From assembly GCA_023667145.1 (NCBI GenBank), contig JAMPAQ010000001.1:1564856-1628855 (forward strand): DNA of 64,000 bases, read 5' to 3'. Source of the stretch: Pseudoflavonifractor sp. GTDB lineage: Bacteria; Bacteroidota; Bacteroidia; Bacteroidales; Muribaculaceae. Numbering within the stretch: the first letter of the stretch is position 1; each line of letters opens with the position of its first letter. The notes under the pieces were generated by a model, which did no database searches, was not told the origin of the DNA, and saw only the letters and a program-made list of their open reading frames with translations. Positions 43,578 to 53,212 of the stretch are shown here, piece after piece. The translations under genes were made by a program, and so were the position numbers.

Positions 43578-45458
43578 TCATACCAAGGAGGACATATTTT
43601 TGTCCTGAAAGTTCAGGATGTCGTTGAGTCCGACTTGGGTGATGTCAAACTGTCTCGCATAATCGGGGAGTTGATATTGTCGTTTTATGTCGGCATCCAG
43701 CTCATTGTCAAATCCGAGTCCAACGTGATAATAGGCATCAAATATGTCACTCATCCCCGGGAAGGTATGCACCGGGGTGTCCATATCGGCCAGTCTCTTG
43801 AACTCCATCGGTTGGCATACATAGTACCCGCATAGCTCAAGTTCATCAAAACAAATCAGGTGACTGTGAAGCGATTCACGCAAGGACAGATATCTGATGA
43901 ATCGGCTTGCGGCTCCTTTGTGGAAGATTTTAGTGAGCAACAGCACGAATGTCTCCAGATCGTCAATGCACACCGACCACGGATAAGGCCGGTTATCGTC
44001 AATCTGCAACAGTCCCGAGAGATCGGTCTGTATAGGCCCATACTTGTGTTGCGTCACTACGATGCTGTATATCTCATTCACGCGTCCGGGTTTTATCCTG
44101 TATAATATGTCCTTGAATTTCTTTCCATCGGATATCTCTACTTCCCGCCCGCTATCGAGTGCATCCTCCACCCGGACACACTGCTCATAACCCTTCTGTA
44201 TGGCTGACTTGAAGTCATGGAGTATTTTATTATATGCCCTCAACGGTTCTCTCATTGGCTCACGAAAGTTGCAATCCTTTATCTCAATGATAAGATATAC
44301 CCCTTTATATTCAATCAACAGGTCTTGCTCGCTTCGGCCATCAACACTGTAGGAGTTGTAGTAATGTGCCTCACGACCGAATAACTTTCTGAAAACATCC
44401 AAAGTTTTTCCCTCCAGTCTGCGGTCTTTTGATTGCTTATAGCTTACACCGATGCTTTCATGACGGCTCAAGTAGCCATCAATACCTTGATAAAAAGCCT
44501 CTACCAAAAACTTTGTATGTGGTACGGCGACATGTTGGCCGATGAAGATAAGGGGGGTACGAGAGTATTGGCGCTCGCTTCCATAATATATCCCATCCAT
44601 CTTGAGCGTCTCGGGGCGGTAACGCAAAAATTCTATTAATCTTTCGTTTACATCAACGGATATTGATGAACATTTTATAGCGTCGACATCGTGAATGAAG
44701 CACTCGCCCGGACTCGTTTGCATGAATGTGGCCAACTCGCTCAACTCGGGCTGCTCAATCCACCTGTCAGGCTCTATTCCCGCCTCAATCCATCGTTCAG
44801 TCTGGCGTTTCCAATCATCGGGATTGTTGTGATAGTGTGAGAACAGCCGCCCGGCACGTTGTACCATATCGTTCAGCTTACCATTATAGAGTTCACGCAG
44901 ATGATGCAGATATGTGATTACATCAGCAATCCTGAACCCAAACTGCTTCTCTATCTCATCATCGTAGGGTCGGCAGTAGTTTTCCAATCGCCATAGCGTT
45001 TGCTCGTCATACGAGAGCTGCGCGTTGGAAAAATGGTTGAGATATGTCATCAGCGAGACTGCCACCTTATCATCGCGGTTATCATGGAAATAGTCACCCC
45101 CGTTGCTGAAGCCAATAGAGATGAAATAATTCATTTCTATCTCAGCCAACAACTCTGTGATACGGCTCCATCTGCGCTCGTCAATATGATGCTTTGGCTT
45201 GTGATCGTCAATCGAATAATAGAGGTCAATCAGATACAACATCTGCTTCATCGGAGAGTCGAGGTTGTCAAACAGCTTATCCTCGCGGTATTCCAACGAA
45301 CACAACACGCTCATGACATGCACGATAAACTGCTCCTCGTCAAGTTGTCTCAGAGTGTCGGCAAGCTCGGATATTATCTCCTCTTGCGGACGCAGCCTGT
45401 CTTTGGACAGCATCAATCTTTTGTACGATTCACCAAGGTCAGGATTCCTAAAAGCCAT
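43578..45458 (-). CDS. Protein of unknown family with PD-(D/E)XK-like nuclease core
   Basis: A 626-residue soluble protein, with no signal or membrane segment. Residues 1-340 are largely helical and charged, without a recognised domain. A core at about 345-460 fits a restriction-type nuclease: helix EGKTLDVFRKLFG, then D379 (in E-Q-D-L-L-I-E-Y), then E392-I-K394 (in VYLIIEIKD), with the D-x(12)-E-x-K spacing of PD-(D/E)XK/NERD/Mrr-like domains. The C-terminal 160 residues are unassigned. It stands alone between core genes in AT-rich flanks, as acquired genes often do. Roles in defence or DNA processing are possible but unproven. Confidence 0.75.
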   Translation of the reverse strand: MAFRNPDLGESYKRLMLSKDRLRPQEEIISELADTLRQLDEEQFIVHVMSVLCSLEYREDKLFDNLDSPMKQMLYLIDLYYSIDDHKPKHHIDERRWSRITELLAEIEMNYFISIGFSNGGDYFHDNRDDKVAVSLMTYLNHFSNAQLSYDEQTLWRLENYCRPYDDEIEKQFGFRIADVITYLHHLRELYNGKLNDMVQRAGRLFSHYHNNPDDWKRQTERWIEAGIEPDRWIEQPELSELATFMQTSPGECFIHDVDAIKCSSISVDVNERLIEFLRYRPETLKMDGIYYGSERQYSRTPLIFIGQHVAVPHTKFLVEAFYQGIDGYLSRHESIGVSYKQSKDRRLEGKTLDVFRKLFGREAHYYNSYSVDGRSEQDLLIEYKGVYLIIEIKDCNFREPMREPLRAYNKILHDFKSAIQKGYEQCVRVEDALDSGREVEISDGKKFKDILYRIKPGRVNEIYSIVVTQHKYGPIQTDLSGLLQIDDNRPYPWSVCIDDLETFVLLLTKIFHKGAASRFIRYLSLRESLHSHLICFDELELCGYYVCQPMEFKRLADMDTPVHTFPGMSDIFDAYYHVGLGFDNELDADIKRQYQLPDYARQFDITQVGLNDILNFQDKNMSSLV

Positions 45459-45602
45459 TATGCCTCAATTATTAATTTGTCAAATGCCATGCCTACAAAT
45501 ATAAATAAATTATATAGATATTATATGTATAAGTGAGCAAATGACTTAAGTTTTGTTGTCTAATCCGGGATTGTGAATGTTGGTGAATGTTGGGCAAATA
45601 AA

Positions 45603-45635
45603 TTTGGGATTGCAGCTGACTTATTTGTATCTTTG
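45603..45635 (+). promoter_or_regulatory. rfbD promoter
   Basis: TTTG (45603-45606) and TATCTTTG (45628-45635) are separated by 21 bp, 18 bp before the start codon. Confidence 0.75.
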
Positions 45636-45652
45636 CAGCCAAAATTTGTATT

Positions 45653-46519
45653 ATGAAGATACTTGTCACGGGCGCGAACGGTCAGTTGGGTACCGAGATG
45701 CGTAACACCCTTGAGCAGAAACGGTCAGGCATAACGATATATACTGACGTGGCTGAACTCGATATTACCGACAGTAAGGCTGTGAGCGATTTTGTCAGGG
45801 ACAATGACATAACCCATGTTGTCAATTGCGCGGCCTATACCGCTGTCGACAAGGCCGAGGAGGAGAAGGCATTGAGCGCGGCGATAAATGTGGATGCCGT
45901 CCGTAATCTCGCGACAGCAGCCGATGCCGTGGGCGCAAAGGTGCTCCACGTGTCGACCGACTATGTGTTTGACGGAACGGCCCATCGCCCCTACAAGGAG
46001 TCTGACAAGGTCAACCCCGTCTCCCAATATGGCACGACAAAGCGTCAGGGCGAGACAGCGCTGCTTGCCCTCGCCCCCGAGAGCGTGATAGTGCGCACGG
46101 CATGGCTGTACTCGCCATACGGCAAGAATTTCGTCAAGACCATGATGAAGCTCGGGTCAGAGCGCCCGGTCATCAAGGTAGTGAGTGACCAGATAGGCAC
46201 CCCGACCTATGCCGCCGATCTCGCGGAGGCCATATGTGCGATACTGTTTTCCCCGCAGTGGATTCCCGGGATATATCATTTCACCAATGAGGGGGCATGT
46301 TCGTGGTACGACTTCACAAAGTCGATACACCGCATAGCCGGGATAACAGGATGTGACGTGCAGCCGATACCGACCGAGGACTACCCCACCCCTGCAACCC
46401 GGCCCTCATACAGCATACTCGACAAGTCAAAAATCAAGGCGACATACGGCATAACGATACCCCACTGGGAGGAGAGCCTTGAGAAATGCATATCACAACT
46501 GAAGTCACAAACCCTATAA
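45653..46519 (+). CDS. rfbD: dTDP-4-dehydrorhamnose reductase
   Basis: The last step of dTDP-L-rhamnose synthesis, reducing dTDP-4-keto-rhamnose with NAD(P)H (288 residues). It has a Rossmann GANGQLGTEM (8-17), VVNCAAYTAVDKAEEE, HVSTDYVFDG and the catalytic Y-G-T-T-K (Tyr and Lys), then RTAWLYSPYGKNFVKTMMKL. The other rhamnose genes are not in the window. prfC follows after 9 bp, so the two are likely cotranscribed. Confidence 0.96.
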   Translation: MKILVTGANGQLGTEMRNTLEQKRSGITIYTDVAELDITDSKAVSDFVRDNDITHVVNCAAYTAVDKAEEEKALSAAINVDAVRNLATAADAVGAKVLHVSTDYVFDGTAHRPYKESDKVNPVSQYGTTKRQGETALLALAPESVIVRTAWLYSPYGKNFVKTMMKLGSERPVIKVVSDQIGTPTYAADLAEAICAILFSPQWIPGIYHFTNEGACSWYDFTKSIHRIAGITGCDVQPIPTEDYPTPATRPSYSILDKSKIKATYGITIPHWEESLEKCISQLKSQTL

Positions 46520-46528
46520 ACGATTGCC

Positions 46529-48109
46529 GTGGCAACAATATCAGAAGAAATAGACCGCAGACGTACTTTCGCTATCATAAGCCATCCCGATGCCGGTAAG
46601 ACGACACTGACCGAGAAACTGCTGCTCTTTGGTGGTGCAATTCATATAGCCGGGGCCGTTAAGTCGAACAAGATAAAGAAGACGGCCACATCCGACTGGA
46701 TGGAGATTGAGAAACAGCGTGGTATCTCGGTGGCGACCTCGGTGATGGGGTTCAACTACGGCGACTACAAGATAAATATCCTTGACACTCCGGGTCATCA
46801 GGATTTTGCCGAGGACACCTACCGCACGCTTACCGCCGTCGACAGCGTCATCATAGTGGTTGACGTGGCAAAGGGTGTCGAGCAGCAGACCCGAAAGCTG
46901 ATGGAGGTGTGCCGTATGCGTAATACTCCCGTCATAATATTTGTCAACAAACTTGACCGAGAGGGGCGTGACCCGTTTGAGATACTTGACGAGCTTGAGC
47001 AGGAACTCAAAATCAGTGTGCGTCCGCTTAGCTGGCCTATCAACATCGGCGCTCATTTCAAGGGTGTATACAATATCTATGAACATTCGCTCGACCTGTT
47101 CACCCCCAACAAGCAGAAAGTGTCGGAGCGTGTGGAGATTGACGATATTAACGACCACCGCATTGACGAGAGTGTCGGCGAGAACGATGCAGCCAAACTA
47201 CGTGAGGACCTTGAGCTCATTGAGGGTGTCTATCCCGAATTTGATGAGGAGGAGTACTTGAAAGGACGGCTCGCCCCCGTATTTTTTGGCTCGGCACTCA
47301 ATACGTTTGGTGTCAAAGAGCTACTCGACTGTTTTGTGAAAATTGCGCCGTCACCCAAGCCGATTATGGCTGAGGAGCGCGAGGTCAAGCCATCGGAAGA
47401 TGCGTTCTCGGGATTCGTGTTCAAGATTCATGCCAATATGGATCCCAACCATCGCAGTTGCATCGCGTTTGTGAAAGTATGTTCGGGACGCTTTGAGCGC
47501 AACGCCAACTACAAGCACATACGTTCGGGTAAGATGATGCGCTTTGCCGCGCCGACAGCGTTCATGGCACAGAAAAAGAGCGTGGTCGATGAGGCTTATC
47601 CCGGGGATATAGTCGGTATACCCGACACGGGCAACTTCAAGATCGGTGACACTCTGACCGAGGGAGAGACCCTGCATTACAAGGGGTTGCCGAGCTTCTC
47701 GCCCGAGATGTTCAAGTATATAGAGAACACCGACCCCATGAAGTCAAAGCAGCTCGAAAAAGGCATACAGCAGCTTATGGACGAAGGTGTCGCCCAGCTC
47801 TTTGTCAATCAGTTTAACGGGCGTAAGATCATCGGCACCGTAGGCCAGCTACAGTTTGAGGTGATACAATATCGACTGCTCCACGAGTATGGCGCCACCG
47901 TCAGATGGGAGCCCATCTCGCTCTACAAGGCATGTTGGATTGAGAGCGACGACCCCGAGGCTCTTGAGGCGTTCAAGAAGCGCAAGCACCAGTTCATGGC
48001 CGTTGACCGCGAGGGGCGCGATGTCTTCCTCGCCGACTCCAACTACGTGCTACAGATGGCTCAGAACGACTTCCCAAAAATAAAATTCCATTTCAGCAGC
48101 GAGTTTTAG
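46529..48109 (+). CDS. prfC: Peptide chain release factor 3
   Basis: A GTPase that releases RF1/RF2 from the ribosome after termination (526 residues). It has G1 SHPDAGKTT, switch [12 protein letters not shown]3 [16 protein letters not shown] and G4 NKLDREGRD, followed by the RF3-specific beta domains. The start is GTG at 46529; no ATG fits, and the next residues [15 protein letters not shown] match the family's N-terminus. It is convergent with priA. Confidence 0.96.
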   Translation: MATISEEIDRRRTFAIISHPDAGKTTLTEKLLLFGGAIHIAGAVKSNKIKKTATSDWMEIEKQRGISVATSVMGFNYGDYKINILDTPGHQDFAEDTYRTLTAVDSVIIVVDVAKGVEQQTRKLMEVCRMRNTPVIIFVNKLDREGRDPFEILDELEQELKISVRPLSWPINIGAHFKGVYNIYEHSLDLFTPNKQKVSERVEIDDINDHRIDESVGENDAAKLREDLELIEGVYPEFDEEEYLKGRLAPVFFGSALNTFGVKELLDCFVKIAPSPKPIMAEEREVKPSEDAFSGFVFKIHANMDPNHRSCIAFVKVCSGRFERNANYKHIRSGKMMRFAAPTAFMAQKKSVVDEAYPGDIVGIPDTGNFKIGDTLTEGETLHYKGLPSFSPEMFKYIENTDPMKSKQLEKGIQQLMDEGVAQLFVNQFNGRKIIGTVGQLQFEVIQYRLLHEYGATVRWEPISLYKACWIESDDPEALEAFKKRKHQFMAVDREGRDVFLADSNYVLQMAQNDFPKIKFHFSSEF

Positions 48110-48118
48110 GGCGCGAGG

Positions 48119-50581
48119 CTACATTGGGTCGACGTCGTAGTAGAGGATTATGCCTTTCATGCGCGGGGAGGAGTGCATCTCCTCGTAGAGGCGGCGCAAG
48201 ATTTCCTTTACTTTTTTCATTGATGCCGTCACCTCGACCTTTAGCATGATTTTGCGTATATAGAGTGACTGTACCCTGCCCACAGCCGGTTCCTCCGGGC
48301 CAAACACCCTGTTGCCAAACAGCTGAAAGAGGCGGTTAGTGTATATGGTCGCTATCTCTGTAAGGATGTCATCGTCCCGATGTTTCAGATAGATGTATAT
48401 CAGCCTCGTGAACGGCGGGTATGAGTACTCCTCACGTTGCGCGATTTCCATGTCGTAATATCCACGGTAGTCATGTGACTTTACAAACGGCAGCAGCGGA
48501 TGGGCCGGCTGGGAGGTCTGTATGATGACCGTACCCTGCGTGTCACGCCGCCCGGCACGACCCGATACCTGCTCAAGCATGTTGAACGCACGCTCTGAGG
48601 CCCGGAAGTCGGGATAGTTTATCACCGTATCGGCATTGAGAACCCCGACGACGCTCACGCCGTCAAAATCGAGTCCCTTGGTCACCATCTGAGTCCCGAC
48701 AAGTATCTGGGCTCTGCGTTTTGAGAAATCATCTATGATGTTCTCATATCCATCCTTGTTGCGCGTCGTGTCGAGATCCATGCGCAGTTTCTTAATGTCG
48801 GGGAACATGTGTTCCACCTCATCTTCCACCCGCTCCGTGCCGTAGCCGATTTTCTCGACCCCGGGTTCCTTGCACGCGGGACATACGGGTGGGACATTGT
48901 AAGTTGTACCGCAATAATGGCATACGAGTTCGTCGCGGTGTCGATGGTAGGTCAGGGACACATCGCAATTCTCACACTTGGGTACCCACCCGCACATCTT
49001 GCATCGGGCCATCGGGGCATATCCGCGCCGGTTATGGAAGAATATCACCTGCTCGCCGCGTGTGAGCGCCTCGTTGGACAACTTGAGCGTGCGGTCGGCA
49101 AACGTGCCGTGCACCTCATAGCGTCGTCGGGCGGTGGTCATATCAACAATCTCAATCTCCGGCAACGACACCCCCTCATAACGCTCCGACAGGGTCACCA
49201 GGCCATAGCGCCCGGTCAATGCCTTGTAATAGGTCTCGACCGCCGGGGTAGCACTGCCGAGCAGCGTCTTGGCTCCGTGGAGCGACGCGAGCACCGTGGC
49301 CGCGTCACGTGCGTTATATCGAGGTGCGGGGTCAAACTGCTTGTAGCTCTGCTCATGCTCCTCATCGACTATGACGACCCCAAGTTTGGAGTATGGCAGA
49401 AATATGGACGAACGCGCACCTATCACGACACACGGACTTCCGTCGGCGAGCATACGTTTCCATATATCGACACGATCATTGTCAGAAAACTTGGAGTGGT
49501 AGATTATGACCTTGTCACCAAACACGCGTTGCAGCCGGTGGGTCAGCTGGGTCGTGAGCGCTATCTCGGGGACAAGATAGAGCGCCTGCATCCCCTGACG
49601 CAACACATAGTCGATAATGTGCATATACACCTCGGTCTTGCCACTCGACGTGATACCGTGGAGCAGCACTATATTCTTGTCCATGAACCCTCGGTGTATG
49701 CCATCGAGAGCCACTGACTGCGGCCCGCTAAGTACCGGGAGCGCGGTGGTCGCAGGCCCATCGTACTTAAACCGGTGGATTATTTTCTTATACTGATAGA
49801 GAATATCCTTCTTGACAAGTTCGCCGAGTATGGCAGTCGATACCCCCGAGCGCTCAAGCAAAGCGGCCCGTGACACCTCGCGTGACTCGCCCCGGGTGAT
49901 TCGCGACATCTCTATCATGGCAAGCAGCAGAGTCTCCTGCTTCTTGGCTCCCTTTACCTTTTCAAACGCACCGTGTATCACGTCAGCCCCGGCATAATCA
50001 GGTGCTATGCCTATGTACGTCTCTTTCTTGGCACGATAGCGCTCGACAAGTTTCTCGGACACCATCACAGCCCCGCGCTCGATAAGCCGACCGATGAGCG
50101 CGGCCACGTTTTTGAAGCCCGTCTTTTTCTCAATCTCGCCGGGTGTCATACGTCCCTCGTGTCCCAATATTGACAGCACGACAATCTCGCGCTCCCCGAG
50201 CCGGTCATCACCCTCCTCATAGTCAGGGACGGCCTCGACAAAAGTCTCGCTCTCGACCTTGAGTCCGGCCGGGAGCGCGGCCTTGAACACCTCACCGGGC
50301 GCACATAAATAGTACTCCGAAATCCAGTCCCAAAACCGCAATTGCGGATGACGCACGATGGGGTCCGGGTCAAGGACAAGCGAGATATCCTTTACCTCAT
50401 ATCCCTGCGGAGCGACAGTACCCACCGAGGTCACTATGCCCGTGTAGCTTTTCTTGCGCCCGAACGGCACAATCACCCGATGGCCGACCTTGACCGACGG
50501 CACAAGGTCATCGGGAATCGAATAGGTGAAGGTCGAATACAGCGGCAGCGGCAAAAGGACTTCAGCGAAATATCTGCTCAT
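48119..50581 (-). CDS. priA: Primosomal helicase PriA
   Basis: A DNA helicase that reloads replisomes at stalled forks (820 residues from ATG 50581; a GTG three codons earlier is in frame). The N-terminal 3'-end-binding domain starts YFAEVLLPLPLYSTFTY. Helicase motifs are GITSSGKTEVY, VDEEHEQSYKQ, SATPAVE and VGTQMVTKGLDFD. The zinc region holds paired cysteines (CKMCGWVPKCENC, then CHYCG and CPAC). Its 3' end is 9 bp from prfC's end, in convergent orientation. Confidence 0.96.
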   Translation of the reverse strand: MSRYFAEVLLPLPLYSTFTYSIPDDLVPSVKVGHRVIVPFGRKKSYTGIVTSVGTVAPQGYEVKDISLVLDPDPIVRHPQLRFWDWISEYYLCAPGEVFKAALPAGLKVESETFVEAVPDYEEGDDRLGEREIVVLSILGHEGRMTPGEIEKKTGFKNVAALIGRLIERGAVMVSEKLVERYRAKKETYIGIAPDYAGADVIHGAFEKVKGAKKQETLLLAMIEMSRITRGESREVSRAALLERSGVSTAILGELVKKDILYQYKKIIHRFKYDGPATTALPVLSGPQSVALDGIHRGFMDKNIVLLHGITSSGKTEVYMHIIDYVLRQGMQALYLVPEIALTTQLTHRLQRVFGDKVIIYHSKFSDNDRVDIWKRMLADGSPCVVIGARSSIFLPYSKLGVVIVDEEHEQSYKQFDPAPRYNARDAATVLASLHGAKTLLGSATPAVETYYKALTGRYGLVTLSERYEGVSLPEIEIVDMTTARRRYEVHGTFADRTLKLSNEALTRGEQVIFFHNRRGYAPMARCKMCGWVPKCENCDVSLTYHRHRDELVCHYCGTTYNVPPVCPACKEPGVEKIGYGTERVEDEVEHMFPDIKKLRMDLDTTRNKDGYENIIDDFSKRRAQILVGTQMVTKGLDFDGVSVVGVLNADTVINYPDFRASERAFNMLEQVSGRAGRRDTQGTVIIQTSQPAHPLLPFVKSHDYRGYYDMEIAQREEYSYPPFTRLIYIYLKHRDDDILTEIATIYTNRLFQLFGNRVFGPEEPAVGRVQSLYIRKIMLKVEVTASMKKVKEILRRLYEEMHSSPRMKGIILYYDVDPM

Positions 50582-50663
50582 AAAAACCACGCATTAGTTA
50601 TGTAAAGGTATATAAAAAGCACAAGGTTTGCAAATAAACTGTGTGAGCGATTATTTTTATTCG

Positions 50664-50671
50664 TATCTTTG
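50664..50671 (+). promoter_or_regulatory. PBP1A promoter -7 element TATCTTTG
   Basis: A consensus -7 element 42 bp before the chosen start at 50713; no TTTG at -33 is evident. Confidence 0.5.
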
Positions 50672-50712
50672 TCAGGATAATTTGCCGTATAACGGCCTAT
50701 TTGATTACACTC

Positions 50713-53091
50713 ATGAGCAATAAACCGTCAACACCCGCCTGTAAGCGCCATCGCGGAATCATAGCTACAATGTGGATTGCATTTGGCATCATTGTCGCAG
50801 TGACAGTGTTTTTCTTCATATTGGTCTATAACGGAATAATAGGTTACATGCCCCCGGTGGAGCAGCTGAAAAACCCTACCGACAAATTTGCGTCTATAAT
50901 ATACTCTTCTGACGGCGAGGAGTTGGGGCGCTACTATCAGAACACCGGCAACAGGGTGTATGTCGACTATGAGGATATCTCGCAGCACGTGATTGACGCG
51001 CTCATTGCCACGGAGGACGCGCGGTTTGAGGACCACTCGGGCATCGACATAAAGGCCGTGATGCGTGCCATCATCAAGACCGTCATCCTGCAACAGAAAA
51101 ATGCCGGAGGCGGCTCCACAATCACCCAGCAGCTCGCCAAGCAGTTGTACTCCCCATCGTCTGACGGACTCATAGAGCGTGCGCTTCAGAAACCTATCGA
51201 GTGGATGATCGCCGTGAAGCTGGAGCGGTTTTACTCCAAGGATGAGATAATCAAGATGTATCTCAACCAGTTTGACTTCCTCTACAACGCCGTGGGCATC
51301 AAGTCGGCGGCCTACGTCTACTTTGGCAAGGATCCCAAGGACCTGACCATCGAGGAAGCCGCCACACTCGTTGGCATGGTGAAGAATCCATCGTACTATA
51401 ACCCCGTGCGTCACAACGAGCGGACGCGTCAACGCCGCAACGTGGTGTTTGAGCAGATGCAAAAAGCCGGTTACCTCACAGCCGAGCAGGTGGTCACCCT
51501 CAAGGAGCGTCCGCTTGTACTCAACTTCCACCGCGTTGACCACAAAGACGGACTCGCGCCATACTTCCGCGAGGAGCTGCGCCGCATATTGAGAGCCAAG
51601 AAGCCTGTCCGCAGCGAATATCGCGGATGGGAGCAGCAAAAATATGTGGACGACTCGATAGCTTGGGAGACCAATCCGCTGTTTGGCTGGATAGAGAAAA
51701 ACCCCAAGCCCGACGGGACAAAATACAACATCTATACCGATGGACTCAAGATATACACCACAATAGATGCCCGTATGCAACGTTATGCCGAGGAGGCGGT
51801 CAACTACCACCTGAGCCACACGTTGCAACCCCAGTTCTTCCGTGAGAAGCGTGGCGTGAAGGGTGCGCCCTACACCACCAACCGCGAGGAACTGTCATCG
51901 ACCCAGCTACAGTCGCTCATCGACCATGCAATCAAGCAGAGCGACCGCTACCGGGTGATGAAGAAGGCCGGAATGTCGGAGACGGAGATCAACGATGCGT
52001 TCAACCGCAAGATTGAGATGAAAGTGTTCTCCTATCACGGGACACTCGACACCATAATGTCACCCCGCGACTCCATACTCTACCACAAACACTTCCTGCG
52101 CACTGGATTCATGTCGATGGATCCTACCAACGGATATGTCAAGGCTTACGTAGGCGGTCCTGATTTCTCATTCTTCCAGTATGACATGGTATCGACAGGA
52201 CGCCGTCAGATAGGATCGACCATCAAGCCGTTCCTCTACACCTACGGCATGGAGGAGGGCTACACCCCCTGCGACATGTTCCTCAACTCACAACCGACAA
52301 TCATTGACGAGTCGGGCCGTCCGTGGTCACCACGCAACGCCGGAAGCGCACGCGTCGGCGAGATGGTCGACCTGCGGTGGGCGCTCACCAACTCAAACAA
52401 CTGGATCTCGGCGCGGTTGATGAGCCAGCTCTCCCCGGCAACCCTCGTGCGCAACATGCACAACTTCGGCATCACAAACCATCTTGACCCCGTGATGTCG
52501 CTCTGTCTCGGGCCGTGCGACGTGTCGGTAAAGGAGATGGTGACAGCCTACTCGGCCTTTGCCAACAAGGGTATGCGTGTCGATCCCATATTTGTGACAG
52601 CCATCGCCGATGGCAACGGCAACATCATATCGGAGTTCACCCCAAAGCACACTGAGGTAATCAGCGAGACGGCATATTACCGCATACTGTCGATATTGCT
52701 CAACGTGGTCGACAGCGGTACCGGTAACCGCTTGCGCCGTCCACCGTTTAACGTGACCGCACAGATGGGTGGCAAGACAGGTACGACCAACTCCAACTCC
52801 GACGGTTGGTTTATGGGATTCACCCCCGAGCTTGTGTCGGGAGTATGGGTCGGCGGCGAGGAGCGCTACATCCACTTCAACACGATGGCCTACGGTCAGG
52901 GCGCGTCGATGGCACTCCCCATCTATGGACATTATATTAAGAAAGTCTATGCCGACAAGACTCTCCCCTACTCCCAGGACACCAAGTTTGTGTTCCCGGA
53001 GGATATAAACCTCTGCGAACACGAATACTACGGCGAGTTTGAGGATACCACCTCCCAGGCCGACGAGTCAATCGACGGCGTGTTTGATTGA
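50713..53091 (+). CDS. mrcA: Class A penicillin-binding protein 1A
   Basis: A peptidoglycan polymerase and cross-linking enzyme (792 residues from ATG 50713; the TTG at 50701 is less likely). It has one membrane helix (about 20-42) and a GT51 glycosyltransferase domain with EDARFEDHSGID and AGGGSTITQQLAKQLYS. The transpeptidase domain has the active-site S-T-I-K-P-F in IGSTIKPFLY, S-N-N in LTNSNNW and K-T-G-T in GGKTGTTNSNSDGWF. The acidic C-terminal tail is short. Confidence 0.96.
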   Translation: MSNKPSTPACKRHRGIIATMWIAFGIIVAVTVFFFILVYNGIIGYMPPVEQLKNPTDKFASIIYSSDGEELGRYYQNTGNRVYVDYEDISQHVIDALIATEDARFEDHSGIDIKAVMRAIIKTVILQQKNAGGGSTITQQLAKQLYSPSSDGLIERALQKPIEWMIAVKLERFYSKDEIIKMYLNQFDFLYNAVGIKSAAYVYFGKDPKDLTIEEAATLVGMVKNPSYYNPVRHNERTRQRRNVVFEQMQKAGYLTAEQVVTLKERPLVLNFHRVDHKDGLAPYFREELRRILRAKKPVRSEYRGWEQQKYVDDSIAWETNPLFGWIEKNPKPDGTKYNIYTDGLKIYTTIDARMQRYAEEAVNYHLSHTLQPQFFREKRGVKGAPYTTNREELSSTQLQSLIDHAIKQSDRYRVMKKAGMSETEINDAFNRKIEMKVFSYHGTLDTIMSPRDSILYHKHFLRTGFMSMDPTNGYVKAYVGGPDFSFFQYDMVSTGRRQIGSTIKPFLYTYGMEEGYTPCDMFLNSQPTIIDESGRPWSPRNAGSARVGEMVDLRWALTNSNNWISARLMSQLSPATLVRNMHNFGITNHLDPVMSLCLGPCDVSVKEMVTAYSAFANKGMRVDPIFVTAIADGNGNIISEFTPKHTEVISETAYYRILSILLNVVDSGTGNRLRRPPFNVTAQMGGKTGTTNSNSDGWFMGFTPELVSGVWVGGEERYIHFNTMAYGQGASMALPIYGHYIKKVYADKTLPYSQDTKFVFPEDINLCEHEYYGEFEDTTSQADESIDGVFD

Positions 53092-53143
53092 TCATCCGCA
53101 ACATCATCAAGGTCTCATTCTTCATGAATGTGGCCTGAATAAC

Positions 53144-53180
53144 AAGAGCGAGGCTTCACTTACCGTGAGACCTCGCTCTT
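53144..53180. terminator. Bidirectional terminator
   Basis: AAGAGCGAGG (53144-53153) pairs with CCTCGCTCTT (53171-53180), followed by a T-rich stretch. It lies between the convergent PBP1A gene and the end of the cobalamin operon. Confidence 0.75.
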
Positions 53181-53212
53181 TCTTTGTGATGATATGGGAC
53201 GTGACCGATATG

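Noticed and set aside
48809-49717. 302-codon plus-strand frame inside priA
   Set aside because: It is antisense to strongly conserved helicase motifs, and its protein has no recognisable pattern.
50728-51828. 366-codon minus-strand frame inside the PBP1A gene
   Set aside because: It is antisense to the conserved glycosyltransferase domain; codon constraint of the real gene explains the open frame.
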